Source of the DNA: Jiangella endophytica
GTDB taxonomy: Bacteria > Actinomycetota > Actinomycetes > Jiangellales > Jiangellaceae
Assembly (NCBI RefSeq): GCF_003427025.1
Contig: NZ_QVAI01000019.1
Span: 94,301 to 158,300 of the forward strand
Direction: 5' to 3'
DNA length: 64,000 nt
The notes beneath the pieces were generated by a model, which had not been told where the DNA came from, did no database searches, and saw only the letters and a program-made list of their open reading frames with translations. Below are positions 25,442-33,729 of the stretch, one piece after another; within the stretch, counting starts at the first letter, position 1; each line of letters opens with the position of its first letter. The position numbers were made by a program, and so were the translations under genes.

Positions 25442-25669
25442 ATGACCGGATCGGAAGCACGAGAGGCGGTCGACGCCGCGACCGGCGCCGTCGACGCCGA
25501 CCCGAGGGTCGGCCTGCGGGCGGTCGCCGCGCTGCGCCGGCTGGTGGAGCGGCTCGAGGCGCTGCAGGTCGAGGGCGCCCGCCGCCAGGGCTGGTCCTGG
25601 GAGGAGATCGGGGCCGCCCTCGGCGTCAGCAGACAAGCAGTGCACAAGAAGCACGCAAGGAGGCAATGA
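25442..25669 (+). CDS. Small helix-turn-helix protein
   Basis: The 75-residue protein consists of a helical head (REAVDAATGAVDADPRVGLRAVAALRRLVERLEALQV) and a C-terminal helix-turn-helix (GWSWEEIGAALGVSRQAVHKKHARRQ). This type is regularly encoded just before a Clp N-domain protein in actinomycetes. Stop and next start overlap (ATGA), so the two are coupled. A double operator covers its promoter, suggesting self-regulation. Confidence 0.88.
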   Translation: MTGSEAREAVDAATGAVDADPRVGLRAVAALRRLVERLEALQVEGARRQGWSWEEIGAALGVSRQAVHKKHARRQ

Positions 25670-26277
25670 TGTTCGAGCGGTTCACCACTGATGCCCGTGA
25701 CGTCGTCATCGGGGCCCAGCAGGAGGCTCGCGAGCTGCGGCACCGCTGGATCGGCACCGAGCACGTCCTGCTCGCGCTGCTCACCACGCCCGACGCGCCG
25801 GGTGTCGCGACGCTGACCAGACTCGGCGTCACACAGGAGCGCGGCCGCGAGGCGGTCGTCGCCGTCGCCGTCGCCGGCGACGGAGCGGCGCTGGGCGAGG
25901 AGGACACCGAGGCGCTGAAGGCCTTCGGCATCGACCTCGGCGAGGTGCGCCGGCGCGCCGAGGAGACGTTCGGCGAGGGCGCCCTGGACGCCCCGCTGGA
26001 GTCCGGCCGCGGCAAGCGGTTCGGCGTCTTCCGCCGCGGCAAGCAGGGCGACGGCGGGCCGGGGCACCTCCCGTTCGCGCCGCGGGCGAAGAAGGCGCTG
26101 GAGCTGTCGCTGCGCGAGGCGCTGGCCCGCAAAGACCACTCCATCGGGACGCAGCACATCCTGCTCGGCCTGCTGCGCAGCGACGACCAGCAGACGCTGG
26201 CGGTGTTCGACCGGCTCGGCATCCAGCCGAGGGCGGTCCGCGAACAGGTGCTCACGGACCTGCGCGACGCCGCCTAA
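25666..26277 (+). CDS. Clp N-terminal domain protein
   Basis: The 203-residue protein carries two Clp-N repeats (FERFTTDARDVVIGAQQEAR ... IGTEHVLLALLTTPD near the start, and FAPRAKKALELSLREALARK ... IGTQHILLGLLRSDD near the end) separated by a linker. It has no ATPase domain, so it is not a ClpC chaperone but probably binds similar ligands or proteins. Standalone Clp-N proteins paired with a small HTH protein are widespread in actinomycetes; their role is not settled. It overlaps the convergent nitroreductase-like gene by four bases. Confidence 0.88.
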   Translation: MMFERFTTDARDVVIGAQQEARELRHRWIGTEHVLLALLTTPDAPGVATLTRLGVTQERGREAVVAVAVAGDGAALGEEDTEALKAFGIDLGEVRRRAEETFGEGALDAPLESGRGKRFGVFRRGKQGDGGPGHLPFAPRAKKALELSLREALARKDHSIGTQHILLGLLRSDDQQTLAVFDRLGIQPRAVREQVLTDLRDAA

Positions 26278-26705
26278 CGCGGCTCGAGCCGGAAGACGGG
26301 GTGCCGGTCGGCCTCCGCGGCGAACGCGGCCTGCGGGTCCGACGGGCGGGCGTCGAAGTACGGACGGGTGATCGGCTCGGCCCGCACGTACGCCTTGAGC
26401 ACCGCGCCGGCCTCGTCCGGCGGGCACTCGACGACGGCGTACGGGGTGGTGTGGCGGCCGCGGCGCAGCGTCACCTCGCCGGCAGCGCGGGCGTTGCGCA
26501 CCCAGTCGACCGTGCCGTACGGCGCGACGAGGTAGCGGCGGCCGACGTGCTTCATCACCCGCACCGGCGTGCTCCGCGGCCTGCCCGACGTGCGCCCGCG
26601 CGTCGTGAGCACGGCGTACGGCGGCACCAGGCCGGCCTTCAACGCCGCCGTGAAGGCCACGTTCCCGAGCCGGCGGGGCAGCGTCGTCCGGTACGTCTTC
26701 GCCAT
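26274..26705 (-). CDS. Deazaflavin-dependent nitroreductase family protein
   Basis: The 143-residue protein has the split-barrel pattern of the F420-dependent Ddn family: an N-terminal LGNVAFTAALKAGLVPPYAV, the motif LTTRGRTSGRPRSTPVRVM, and YLVAPYGTVDWVRNARAAGE. Members bind coenzyme F420 or act as quinone or nitro-compound reductases; several are of unknown activity. Length is typical. The ATG at 26705 faces away from the lipoprotein hydrolase, with 39 bases between them. Confidence 0.88.
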   Translation of the reverse strand: MAKTYRTTLPRRLGNVAFTAALKAGLVPPYAVLTTRGRTSGRPRSTPVRVMKHVGRRYLVAPYGTVDWVRNARAAGEVTLRRGRHTTPYAVVECPPDEAGAVLKAYVRAEPITRPYFDARPSDPQAAFAAEADRHPVFRLEPR

Positions 26706-26744
26706 GGACCCATCATGGCCGCTGCGCCGGGGAGAATGGGCGAC

Positions 26745-27806
26745 GTGACCAGGTTGCGGGCGGCGCTCGTCGCCGCCGTGCTCGTCGTCACCGCCTGCTC
26801 CGGCGGCGGTGACGGCGACCCGCCAGGCGCCGCGCCGAGCCCGTCGGCCACGTCGACGCCGACACCCACCCCGACGCCCACCCCGACGCCCACACCCACG
26901 CCGACGCCCACCCCGTCCCCGCCGCCGCCGCACCCCGTCTCGCTCCCCGCCCTCATGCAGGAGCGGTACGACGGTGGCGACCTCCGGCTCGGCGACGTGC
27001 TGGAGACCGGCGACGGCTACACGCGCTACGCCGTCACCTACCGCGGCGCCGGCCTGACCATCAGCGCCGTCCTCAACCTGCCCGACGGCGCCGGCCCGTT
27101 CCCGGTGCTGGTCCTGGCACACGGCTACATCGACCCGGACGTCTACACGACCGGCCGCGGCCTGCGCCGCGAGCAGGACTACCTCGCCCGCCAGGGCTAC
27201 GCCGTCCTGCACACCGACTACCGCAACCACGCCGGCTCCGACGACGATCCCGCCAACGAGGTGCGGCTGCGCCTGGGCTACACCGAGGACGTCGTCAACG
27301 CGGTCCTGGCGGTCCGCAACAGCGCCATCCCGCAGCTCGACGGCGAGCGCGTCGGCCTGCTGGGCCGGTCGATGGGCGGCGGCGTCGCGTTGAACACGCT
27401 GGTCGTGCAGCCCGGCCTGGTCGACGCCGCGGTCGTCTATGCCTCAGTGAGCTCCGACGCCGTCGAGAACTTCGACCGCTGGACCCGCGGTGAACCCGCC
27501 GCTGCCGACCTCACCGCCGAGATCATCGCCGCCTACGGCGCGCCCGAGCAGAATCCGGCGTTCTGGCGCGACGTCTCCCCGGTGACGTTCTTCGACCGGG
27601 TCACCGAACCGGTGCTCATCCACCATGGCACCGCCGACGAGACCTGCCCGCTGCAGTGGGCCTACGACACCGACGCCGCGCTGCGGGCCGCCGGGAAGGA
27701 CGTCACACTGCAACTCTACGAGGGCGAGCCGCACGCGTTCGAGGCCGGCTGGCAGCTGTCCATCGAGCGGACGGCCGCGTTCTTCGCCGAGCACCTGAGC
27801 GCCTGA
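26745..27806 (+). CDS. Lipoprotein alpha/beta hydrolase (prolyl oligopeptidase type)
   Basis: The 353-residue protein has a short lipoprotein signal ([18 protein letters not shown], lipid on the Cys) and a Thr-Pro tandem repeat linker of about 30 residues, then a hydrolase domain. The nucleophile elbow is [10 protein letters not shown], the oxyanion region [10 protein letters not shown], the acid [14 protein letters not shown] and the catalytic His GEPHAFE. It should be anchored outside the membrane and act on peptides or esters. The GTG at 26745 has GGGGAG upstream. The linker repeat has a 12-base unit. Confidence 0.88.
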   Translation: MTRLRAALVAAVLVVTACSGGGDGDPPGAAPSPSATSTPTPTPTPTPTPTPTPTPTPSPPPPHPVSLPALMQERYDGGDLRLGDVLETGDGYTRYAVTYRGAGLTISAVLNLPDGAGPFPVLVLAHGYIDPDVYTTGRGLRREQDYLARQGYAVLHTDYRNHAGSDDDPANEVRLRLGYTEDVVNAVLAVRNSAIPQLDGERVGLLGRSMGGGVALNTLVVQPGLVDAAVVYASVSSDAVENFDRWTRGEPAAADLTAEIIAAYGAPEQNPAFWRDVSPVTFFDRVTEPVLIHHGTADETCPLQWAYDTDAALRAAGKDVTLQLYEGEPHAFEAGWQLSIERTAAFFAEHLSA

Positions 27807-27810
27807 CGGC

Positions 27811-28632
27811 TCACGCCGTCACGGAGCCCAGCCAGCGCTGCAGGGCCGCCGTCACCGCGACCGGCGCGTCCAGCTGGACGAGGTGACCGGCGCCGTCGAT
27901 CAGCTCCAGGCGGGCGCCGGGGATGACGCCGGCCAGCCGGTGCGCGCGGTCGGCCGGGATCCACGTGTCGGCGGTGCCCCACGCGACCAGCGTCGGCACC
28001 CCGACCGTGGGGTACAACGGCTCGATCTCGTCGGTGTGCGCCTGGTCGGCGGCCGCGATCTGCCGGTAGAACGCCCGCTGCCCCTCCGGCCCGAGCCAGG
28101 GCTCGGCCAGCATCCGCAGCTGGTCCCCCGTCAGGTCTCCCGCCGCCGCGCCGGAGACGTACTCCCTCAGCAGCGCCTCGTGCATCGCCGCCGGCAGCGC
28201 CTCGAACACCGCGGCGTTCTCGCCGACCAGCCGGTAGAACGGCGACCCCCACGGGGCCAGCGCCACGACGTCGATCAGCGCGAGCGACGCGATGGGCGCG
28301 CCGTGCAGCAGGTGCGCCCGCAGCGTCACCGCGCCGCCGATGTCGTGCGTCACCAGGTGCGGCGGCGGGCCGCCCCAGAACCGCAGCAGGTCGGCCAGCA
28401 GCTCGCCCTGGACGGCCAGCGAGACGTCGTGCCCGTCGTCCTTGGACGAGCGCCCGTAGCCCGGCATGTCCCAGAGGTGGACGGTGTACTGGCTGCTCAG
28501 GGCGTCGGCGAACGGCGCCCAGAGCGCGGACGACCACGGCGTGCCGTGGCAAAGGACGACCGGGGGACCCGAACCGCGCCGGCTCCAGTGGACCCGGCGG
28601 CCGCGCCAGGAGAACTCCTCGTGCGTTTCCAT
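27811..28632 (-). CDS. Alpha/beta hydrolase
   Basis: The 273-residue cytoplasmic hydrolase has the oxyanion motif LCHGTPWSS, a nucleophile position in [13 protein letters not shown] where Asp replaces the usual Ser, an acidic segment [15 protein letters not shown] and the catalytic His in [12 protein letters not shown]. An Asp nucleophile points to the epoxide hydrolase/haloalkane dehalogenase branch rather than an esterase. Substrate unknown. It is convergent with the lipoprotein hydrolase, four bases apart. Confidence 0.85.
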   Translation of the reverse strand: METHEEFSWRGRRVHWSRRGSGPPVVLCHGTPWSSALWAPFADALSSQYTVHLWDMPGYGRSSKDDGHDVSLAVQGELLADLLRFWGGPPPHLVTHDIGGAVTLRAHLLHGAPIASLALIDVVALAPWGSPFYRLVGENAAVFEALPAAMHEALLREYVSGAAAGDLTGDQLRMLAEPWLGPEGQRAFYRQIAAADQAHTDEIEPLYPTVGVPTLVAWGTADTWIPADRAHRLAGVIPGARLELIDGAGHLVQLDAPVAVTAALQRWLGSVTA

Positions 28633-28719
28633 CCCGGACGAGTCTATTTCCCGTCTCCTGGGTGACTCGCGGCCGTGGGGGACCTCGCGGCCGGCGTCCG
28701 TTAGAGTCGGGGACGTACC

Positions 28720-28800
28720 GATCGGCCGGGGTGCCCCGCGTGGGCTGAGAACACACCCGCCGAACCTGATCCGGGTCATGCCGGCGCAGGGAGACCGACG
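28720..28800 (+). ncRNA. TPP riboswitch (THI element)
   Basis: The conserved core is clear: GGGGTGCC at 28728-28735, GCTGAGAA near 28744, ACCC, GAACCTGAT (28762-28770), then GGGTCATGCCGGCGCAGGGA. Closing-stem bases TCGG (28722) and CCGA (28795) can pair. It lies ahead of thiD-tenA and should shut expression off when thiamine pyrophosphate is abundant. TAGAGT near 28702 is a plausible -10 box. Confidence 0.93.
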
Positions 28801-28828
28801 GTGATACCGGCAGCGCCGGTGTCGTCCG

Positions 28829-28846
28829 CTCCCTTCCCGGTGGGAG
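28829..28846 (+). promoter_or_regulatory. Hairpin masking the thiD ribosome binding site
   Basis: CTCCC (28829-28833) can pair with GGGAG (28842-28846), which is part of the thiD ribosome binding site GGGAGGAG. There is no T-tract, so control is probably at translation initiation: TPP binding would let this sequestering hairpin form. Confidence 0.6.
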
Positions 28847-28862
28847 GAGCTGACGGCGAACC

Positions 28863-29696
28863 ATGACACCCCCGACACCCCCGACGACACCCACGATCAT
28901 CACCGTGGCGGGGTCCGACCCGTCCGGCGGTGCGGGCATCCAGGCCGACCTCAAGACGTTCTCCGCGCTCGGGGCGTACGGCGGCGCGGTGCTCACGGCG
29001 CTGACGGCGCAGAACACCCGCGGCGTGACCGGCGTCCTCCCGGTGCCGGGTGCGTTCGTCACCGAGCAGCTCGACGCGCTCTTCACCGACCTCGACGTCG
29101 CCGCGGTGAAGACCGGCATGCTGGGCAGCCCGGACGTCGTCGAGGCGGTCGCCGACGCCGCCCGCCGGCACGGCGTCCGGAACCTCGTCGTCGACCCGGT
29201 CATGGTCGCGACGTCGGGGGACCGGCTGGTCGACGACGCGACGGTCGAGGCGATCCGCGACCGCCTGCTGCCGCTGGCCAGCGTCATCACGCCGAACCTG
29301 CCGGAGACCGCGGCGCTGCTCGGCGTCGCCGCCGTCGCGCCCGGCGAGGCCGCCGACGCCGCCGCCGAACTGCGCGCCAAGGGACCCGCGGCGCTGGTCA
29401 AAGGCGGGCACGCCGCCGGGCCGGACGCCGTCGACGTACTGGCCGACGACGACGGCGTCCTGGAGCTGCGCGAGCCGCGGGTCGCCACGACCAACACGCA
29501 CGGGACCGGCTGCACGCTGTCGTCCGCGATCGCCGTCGGGCTCGGCCACGGGCGGCCGCTGCGCGACGCCGTCAGGACGGCCAAGACGTACCTCACCGAC
29601 GCGCTGCGCGCCGCCGACCAGCTGCACGTCGGCGGCGGGCACGGGCCGGTGCACCACTTCCACGCCTGGTGGACTCCGGAAGGGACCCCCGCATGA
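28863..29696 (+). CDS. thiD: Hydroxymethylpyrimidine/phosphomethylpyrimidine kinase
   Basis: This 277-residue kinase phosphorylates HMP and HMP-P to HMP-PP for thiamine synthesis and salvage. The family motifs are present: [20 protein letters not shown], the segment [31 protein letters not shown] and [20 protein letters not shown] with the catalytic Asp region. The ATG at 28863 follows GGGAGGAG after a long spacing. The TPP riboswitch is directly upstream and tenA overlaps its stop codon. Confidence 0.96.
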   Translation: MTPPTPPTTPTIITVAGSDPSGGAGIQADLKTFSALGAYGGAVLTALTAQNTRGVTGVLPVPGAFVTEQLDALFTDLDVAAVKTGMLGSPDVVEAVADAARRHGVRNLVVDPVMVATSGDRLVDDATVEAIRDRLLPLASVITPNLPETAALLGVAAVAPGEAADAAAELRAKGPAALVKGGHAAGPDAVDVLADDDGVLELREPRVATTNTHGTGCTLSSAIAVGLGHGRPLRDAVRTAKTYLTDALRAADQLHVGGGHGPVHHFHAWWTPEGTPA

Positions 29697-30367
29697 GCTT
29701 CTCCGCCGACGCCTGGACCGCCGCCGCGCCCTGGTACGACGCCATCCGCGCGCACCCGTTCCTCACCGGCCTGGCCGACGGGACGCTGGAGCGCAAGGTG
29801 TTCCTCCGCTACATCGCCGACGACGCGCACTACCTGTCCCGCTACGCCCGCGCGCTGGCGACGACGGCGGCCCGCTGGCCGGAGCCCGAGCAGGCGGCCG
29901 TCATCGCCCGGTTCGCCGCCGGCGCCGTCGACGCGGAGCGGCTGCTCCACGAGGCGCTGTTCGCCGAGGCCGGAACGTCACTGCGCGACGCCGTCGGCGA
30001 GGTGGAGCCGACACCGACCTGCCTGGCCTACGTCAACACGCTGCAGGCCGACGCCGCGGTGGCGCCCGCGGGGGTCGCACTGGCCGGGCTGCTGCCGTGC
30101 TTCCGCGTCTACACCGAGGTCGGCCGCGAGCTGGTCACCGTCCTGGCTGGGACCGACGCGCACCCGTACGAGGCGTGGCTGCGCACCTACGGCGACCCCG
30201 CGTTCGAGGCCGACACCCGGCGCGCGGAGTCGTTCGCCGACGAGCAGGCGGAGCGGCACCCCGGCACCGTCGTGGCCATGCACGACGCGTACACGCGGGC
30301 GACCAGGTTCGAGTGGATGTTCTGGGACGCTGCCTGGCGTGGGGAGACGTGGCCCGAGCCTGCGTAA
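29693..30367 (+). CDS. tenA: TenA family aminopyrimidine aminohydrolase/thiaminase II-like
   Basis: The 224-residue all-helical protein matches Ten[21 protein letters not shown] at the start, [16 protein letters not shown] with the active-site Asp, a catalytic-type Cys in [15 protein letters not shown] and a C-terminal [12 protein letters not shown]. TenA hydrolyses degraded thiamine pyrimidines, returning HMP for ThiD. Stop and start overlap with thiD (ATGA), so the two are co-translated under the TPP riboswitch. Together they look like a salvage unit rather than full synthesis. Confidence 0.93.
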   Translation: MSFSADAWTAAAPWYDAIRAHPFLTGLADGTLERKVFLRYIADDAHYLSRYARALATTAARWPEPEQAAVIARFAAGAVDAERLLHEALFAEAGTSLRDAVGEVEPTPTCLAYVNTLQADAAVAPAGVALAGLLPCFRVYTEVGRELVTVLAGTDAHPYEAWLRTYGDPAFEADTRRAESFADEQAERHPGTVVAMHDAYTRATRFEWMFWDAAWRGETWPEPA

Positions 30368-30502
30368 TCCGGACGTAACGAACCGACCACCGTACGACGA
30401 GTGGGTGCGCATTGGGTTTACGTGGCGTTACACTCGGTCGCACCCGGGCCCAGTGTCGCGCTCGTCACACAACGCCCGACACATCCGGAGGTTCAGTCCA
30501 CC

Positions 30503-32092
30503 GTGACCAAGCCCGTCGTACTCATCGCCGAAGAGCTCTCGCCCGCCACCGTCGACGCGCTCGGGCCCGATTTCGAGATCCGCAAGGTCGACGGCGCCGA
30601 CCGCGCGGCCCTGCTGCCGGCCATCGCCGACGTCGACGCGATCCTGGTCCGCAGCGCCACCAAGGTCGACGCCGAGGCCATCGCCGCCGCCAGGAAGCTC
30701 AAGGTCATCGCCCGCGCGGGCGTCGGCCTCGACAACGTCGACGTGAAGGCCGCCACGCAGGCCGGCGTCATGGTCGTCAACGCCCCGACCTCCAACATCA
30801 CCAGTGCCGCGGAGCTGGCCGTCGGCCTGCTGCTGTCCACCGCCCGCAACATCGCCCCGGCCAACGAGGCCCTCAAGGGCGGCGAGTGGAAGCGCAGCAA
30901 GTACTCGGGTGTCGAGCTGTACGAGAAGACCGTCGGCATCGTCGGCCTCGGCCGCATCGGCGTCCTCGTCGCGCAGCGGCTGTCGTCGTTCGGCATGAAC
31001 GTCATCGCGTTCGACCCCTATGTGCCGGCAGCGCGGGCGGCACAGATGGGCGTGCGCAGTGTGTCCCTGGACCAGCTGCTCGAGGAGAGCGACTTCATCA
31101 CCGTCCACCTCCCGAAGACGCCCGAGACCGTCGGCCTCATCGGTGAGCAGGCGCTGCGCAAGGTGAAGCCGTCGGTGCGCGTCATCAACGCGGCGCGCGG
31201 CGGCATCGTCGACGAGCACGCGCTCGCGTTGGCGCTCAAGGAGGGCCGGGTCGCCGGCGCCGGCATCGACGTGTTCGCGTCCGAGCCGACCACCGAGTCG
31301 CCGCTGTTCGACTTCGAGTCGGTCGTCGTCACGCCGCACCTCGGCGCGTCGACCGACGAGGCCCAGGAGAAGGCCGGCGTGTCGGTCGCCCGCTCCGTCC
31401 GTCTCGCGCTGGCCGGCGAGCTGGTGCCCGACGCCGTCAACGTCAAGGGCGGTGCCATCGCCGAGGACGTCCGGCCCGGCATCCCGCTGGCCGAGAAGCT
31501 CGGCCGCATCTTCACCGCCCTGGCCGGCGGCGTCGCGACCCAGCTCGACGTCGAGGTGCGCGGCGAGATCACCTCGCACGACGTGAAGATCCTCGAGCTG
31601 GCCGCACTGAAGGGGGTCTTCGCCGACGTCGTCGAGGACCCGGTCTCCTACGTCAACGCCCCGCTCATCGCCGCCGACCGCGGCGTCGAGGTCCGGCTGG
31701 TCACCGACGAGGAGTCGGCCGACTACCGCAACCTGGTGACGCTGCGCGGCGTGCTGGCCGACGGCCGCTCGGTGTCGGTGTCGGGCACGCTGTCCGGGCC
31801 GAAGCACGTCGAGAAGATCGTCGAGGTGCTCGGGTACGACATCGAGGTGGTGCCGGCCGAGCACATGGCGTTCCTGCGCTACACCGACCGGCCCGGCGTG
31901 GTCGGCACGGTCGGGCGCGTGCTCGGCGAGGCCGACGTCAACATCGCCGGCATGCAGGTCAGCCGCACCGGCAAGGGCGGCCAGGCGCTCGTCGCCATGA
32001 CCGTCGACCAGGCCGTTCCCGGCCAGGTGCTCGACGACATCGTCGCCGCCATCGGCGCCGAGTGGGGCCGCACCGTCGATCTCGACGGCTGA
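30503..32092 (+). CDS. serA: D-3-phosphoglycerate dehydrogenase
   Basis: This 529-residue enzyme oxidises 3-phosphoglycerate, the first step of serine synthesis. The NAD-binding motif is VGLGRIGVLVAQRLSSFG. Catalytic residues lie in NAARGGIVDEHAL (Arg), the Glu of ASEPTTESPLF and VTPHLGASTDEA (His). A long C-terminal part contains the intervening domain and a final ACT domain (YTDRPGVVGTVGRVLGEADVNIAGMQV), the type found in actinomycetes and controlled by serine. The GTG at 30503 gives the usual KPVVLIAEELS start. A good terminator follows. Confidence 0.97.
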   Translation: MTKPVVLIAEELSPATVDALGPDFEIRKVDGADRAALLPAIADVDAILVRSATKVDAEAIAAARKLKVIARAGVGLDNVDVKAATQAGVMVVNAPTSNITSAAELAVGLLLSTARNIAPANEALKGGEWKRSKYSGVELYEKTVGIVGLGRIGVLVAQRLSSFGMNVIAFDPYVPAARAAQMGVRSVSLDQLLEESDFITVHLPKTPETVGLIGEQALRKVKPSVRVINAARGGIVDEHALALALKEGRVAGAGIDVFASEPTTESPLFDFESVVVTPHLGASTDEAQEKAGVSVARSVRLALAGELVPDAVNVKGGAIAEDVRPGIPLAEKLGRIFTALAGGVATQLDVEVRGEITSHDVKILELAALKGVFADVVEDPVSYVNAPLIAADRGVEVRLVTDEESADYRNLVTLRGVLADGRSVSVSGTLSGPKHVEKIVEVLGYDIEVVPAEHMAFLRYTDRPGVVGTVGRVLGEADVNIAGMQVSRTGKGGQALVAMTVDQAVPGQVLDDIVAAIGAEWGRTVDLDG

Positions 32093-32107
32093 CGTCCCGC
32101 GCTCGTC

Positions 32108-32145
32108 CGAACTCCCGTCGCGCCACTGGGTGCGGCGGGAGTTCG
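32108..32145 (+). terminator. serA terminator hairpin
   Basis: CGAACTCCCG (32108-32117) pairs perfectly with CGGGAGTTCG (32136-32145), 16 bases after the serA stop. There is no long T-tract, as is common for terminators in this GC-rich DNA. Confidence 0.7.
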
Positions 32146-32288
32146 CGCGTTCAGCCGCTCTCCGCGCGACCACGCAGCGCCTCCCGCGCACCCGTCGTCT
32201 CGAATCCTGAGATAGCCCGCCATTCCGCGAGACGACCGGCTCGGTGCTTCATAAGCTAGGACGACCGAGTAAATCTGTGGAGTGCGCC

Positions 32289-32405
32289 ATGACCGACGAA
32301 CAGCAGCAAGCTCAGGAAGCCCGGCACGCCTTGCAGGAGGCCATCGACCGTCGCGACAACGGCGGCGAGTACGGCCGGAGCGACCTCTCCATCAGTAGCC
32401 GCTGA
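32289..32405 (+). CDS. Small hydrophilic protein, 38 residues
   Basis: This short ORF lies between serA and leuB, too small for most gene callers. The peptide starts [20 protein letters not shown] and ends in [12 protein letters not shown]. It reads as a charged amphipathic helix followed by a short Ser-rich tail. GGAG lies eight bases before the ATG and third positions are mostly G/C. It is not a branched-chain leader peptide: it has few Leu/Ile/Val codons and no terminator follows. No family is recognised. It could be a small regulatory or stress protein. Confidence 0.55.
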   Translation: MTDEQQQAQEARHALQEAIDRRDNGGEYGRSDLSISSR

Positions 32406-32482
32406 CCACGGCCGATGCGACCCGCGTCCGAATCGCGGGACGCGGGTGCCATCATGTGGACGACGGTCGTACGGTGTGGGCC

Positions 32483-33526
32483 ATGTCGCGCAGTCTCAAC
32501 CTCGCAGTCATCCCGGGTGACGGGATCGGTACCGAGGTCGTCACCGAGGGCCTGAAGGTGCTCGACGCCGTGCTGGCCGGCACGGACGTCAAGATCGGCA
32601 CCACCACCTACGACCTCGGCGCCAGGCGGTGGCACGCCACCGGCGAGACGCTGCCCGACTCCGTTCTCGAGGAGCTGCGCGGGCACGACGCGATCCTGCT
32701 CGGCGCCGTCGGCGATCCGGACGTGCCGAGCGGCGTGCTGGAGCGCGGGCTGCTGCTCAAGCTGCGCTTCGAGCTCGACCACTACGTGAACCTGCGCCCG
32801 TCCCGGCTGTTCCCCGGCGTGCAGACGCCGCTGGCCAGCCCCGGCGAGGTCGACTTCGTCGTCGTCCGCGAGGGGACCGAGGGGCCGTACGTCGGCAACG
32901 GCGGCGCGCTGCGGGTGGGCACGCCGCAGGAGGTCGCCAACGAGGTCAGCGTCAACACCGCCTTCGGCGTCGAGCGGGTCGTCCGCGACGCCTTCGCGCG
33001 GGCGCAGGCGCGGCCGCGCAAGAAGCTCACCTATGTGCACAAGCACAACGTGCTGGTGCACGCCGGCCATCTGTGGCGGCGCACGGTCGAGCGGGTCGGC
33101 CTGGAGTACCCCGAGGTCGCCGTCGACTACCTGCACGTCGACGCGGCGACCATCTTCTTCGTCACCGACCCGGGCCGGTTCGACGTCATCGTCACCGACA
33201 ACCTGTTCGGCGACATCCTCACCGACCTCGCGGCCGCCATCACCGGTGGCATCGGCCTCGCGGCCAGCGGCAACGTCAACCCCGACCGCACCGCACCGTC
33301 GATGTTCGAGCCGGTGCACGGCTCGGCGCCCGACATCGCCGGCCAGGGCATCGCCGACCCGACGGCCACCGTGCTGTCGGTGGGCCTGCTGCTCGACCAC
33401 CTCGGGCTGTCCGGCCAGGCCGCGCGCATCGTCGACGCGGTGGCGGCGGACCTCGGGGAGCGGGGGACGGCGAAGCGCCGCACCTCCGACGTCGGCGACG
33501 CCCTCGCCGCCCGCGTCACCGCCTGA
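32483..33526 (+). CDS. leuB: 3-isopropylmalate dehydrogenase
   Basis: This 347-residue enzyme performs the oxidative decarboxylation step of leucine synthesis. It opens with [15 protein letters not shown], has the substrate arginines in [21 protein letters not shown], the catalytic Lys/Tyr regions ([11 protein letters not shown]) and Mg-binding Asp in [15 protein letters not shown], and ends with [14 protein letters not shown]. The ATG at 32483 has TACGGT seven bases upstream and no ribosome binding site, so it may be leaderless. leuA, leuC and leuD are not in the window. Confidence 0.96.
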   Translation: MSRSLNLAVIPGDGIGTEVVTEGLKVLDAVLAGTDVKIGTTTYDLGARRWHATGETLPDSVLEELRGHDAILLGAVGDPDVPSGVLERGLLLKLRFELDHYVNLRPSRLFPGVQTPLASPGEVDFVVVREGTEGPYVGNGGALRVGTPQEVANEVSVNTAFGVERVVRDAFARAQARPRKKLTYVHKHNVLVHAGHLWRRTVERVGLEYPEVAVDYLHVDAATIFFVTDPGRFDVIVTDNLFGDILTDLAAAITGGIGLAASGNVNPDRTAPSMFEPVHGSAPDIAGQGIADPTATVLSVGLLLDHLGLSGQAARIVDAVAADLGERGTAKRRTSDVGDALAARVTA

Positions 33527-33563
33527 CGCCACACCGGGCCGGCACTGGTAGCCGGCACTGGCA

Positions 33564-33590
33564 GCCGGCGGAGCCCAGCGCTCCGCCGGC
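33564..33590 (+). terminator. leuB terminator
   Basis: GCCGGCGGAGC (33564-33574) and GCTCCGCCGGC (33580-33590) form an 11-pair stem with a five-base loop, followed by TTCTTCT. This is a good intrinsic terminator 37 bases after leuB. Confidence 0.85.
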
Positions 33591-33657
33591 TTCTTCTCAT
33601 GCCATCACGCCCATGTCACCAGCACGTTTCGTCACCCATGTAGCCGTACGTCCGATC

Positions 33658-33692
33658 TTGACACCCCTTGTCACACCCACTTGTATGTGACA
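33658..33692 (+). promoter_or_regulatory. Promoter/operator of first CocE-like gene
   Basis: TTGACA (33658-33663) is a consensus -35 box. An inverted repeat TGTCAC (33669-33674) and GTGACA (33687-33692), 12 bases apart, follows at once. The same arrangement with the same spacing precedes the second CocE-like gene. The repeat probably binds a shared regulator; its identity is unknown. Confidence 0.65.
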
Positions 33693-33729
33693 TGGCACAT
33701 ATCGGAACTCCGGACATGGGAGACAAGAC

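Noticed and set aside
32206..32288. Branched-chain leader peptide before leuB
   Set aside because: No short ORF rich in Leu/Ile/Val and no terminator precede leuB; the small ORF there has a different composition.
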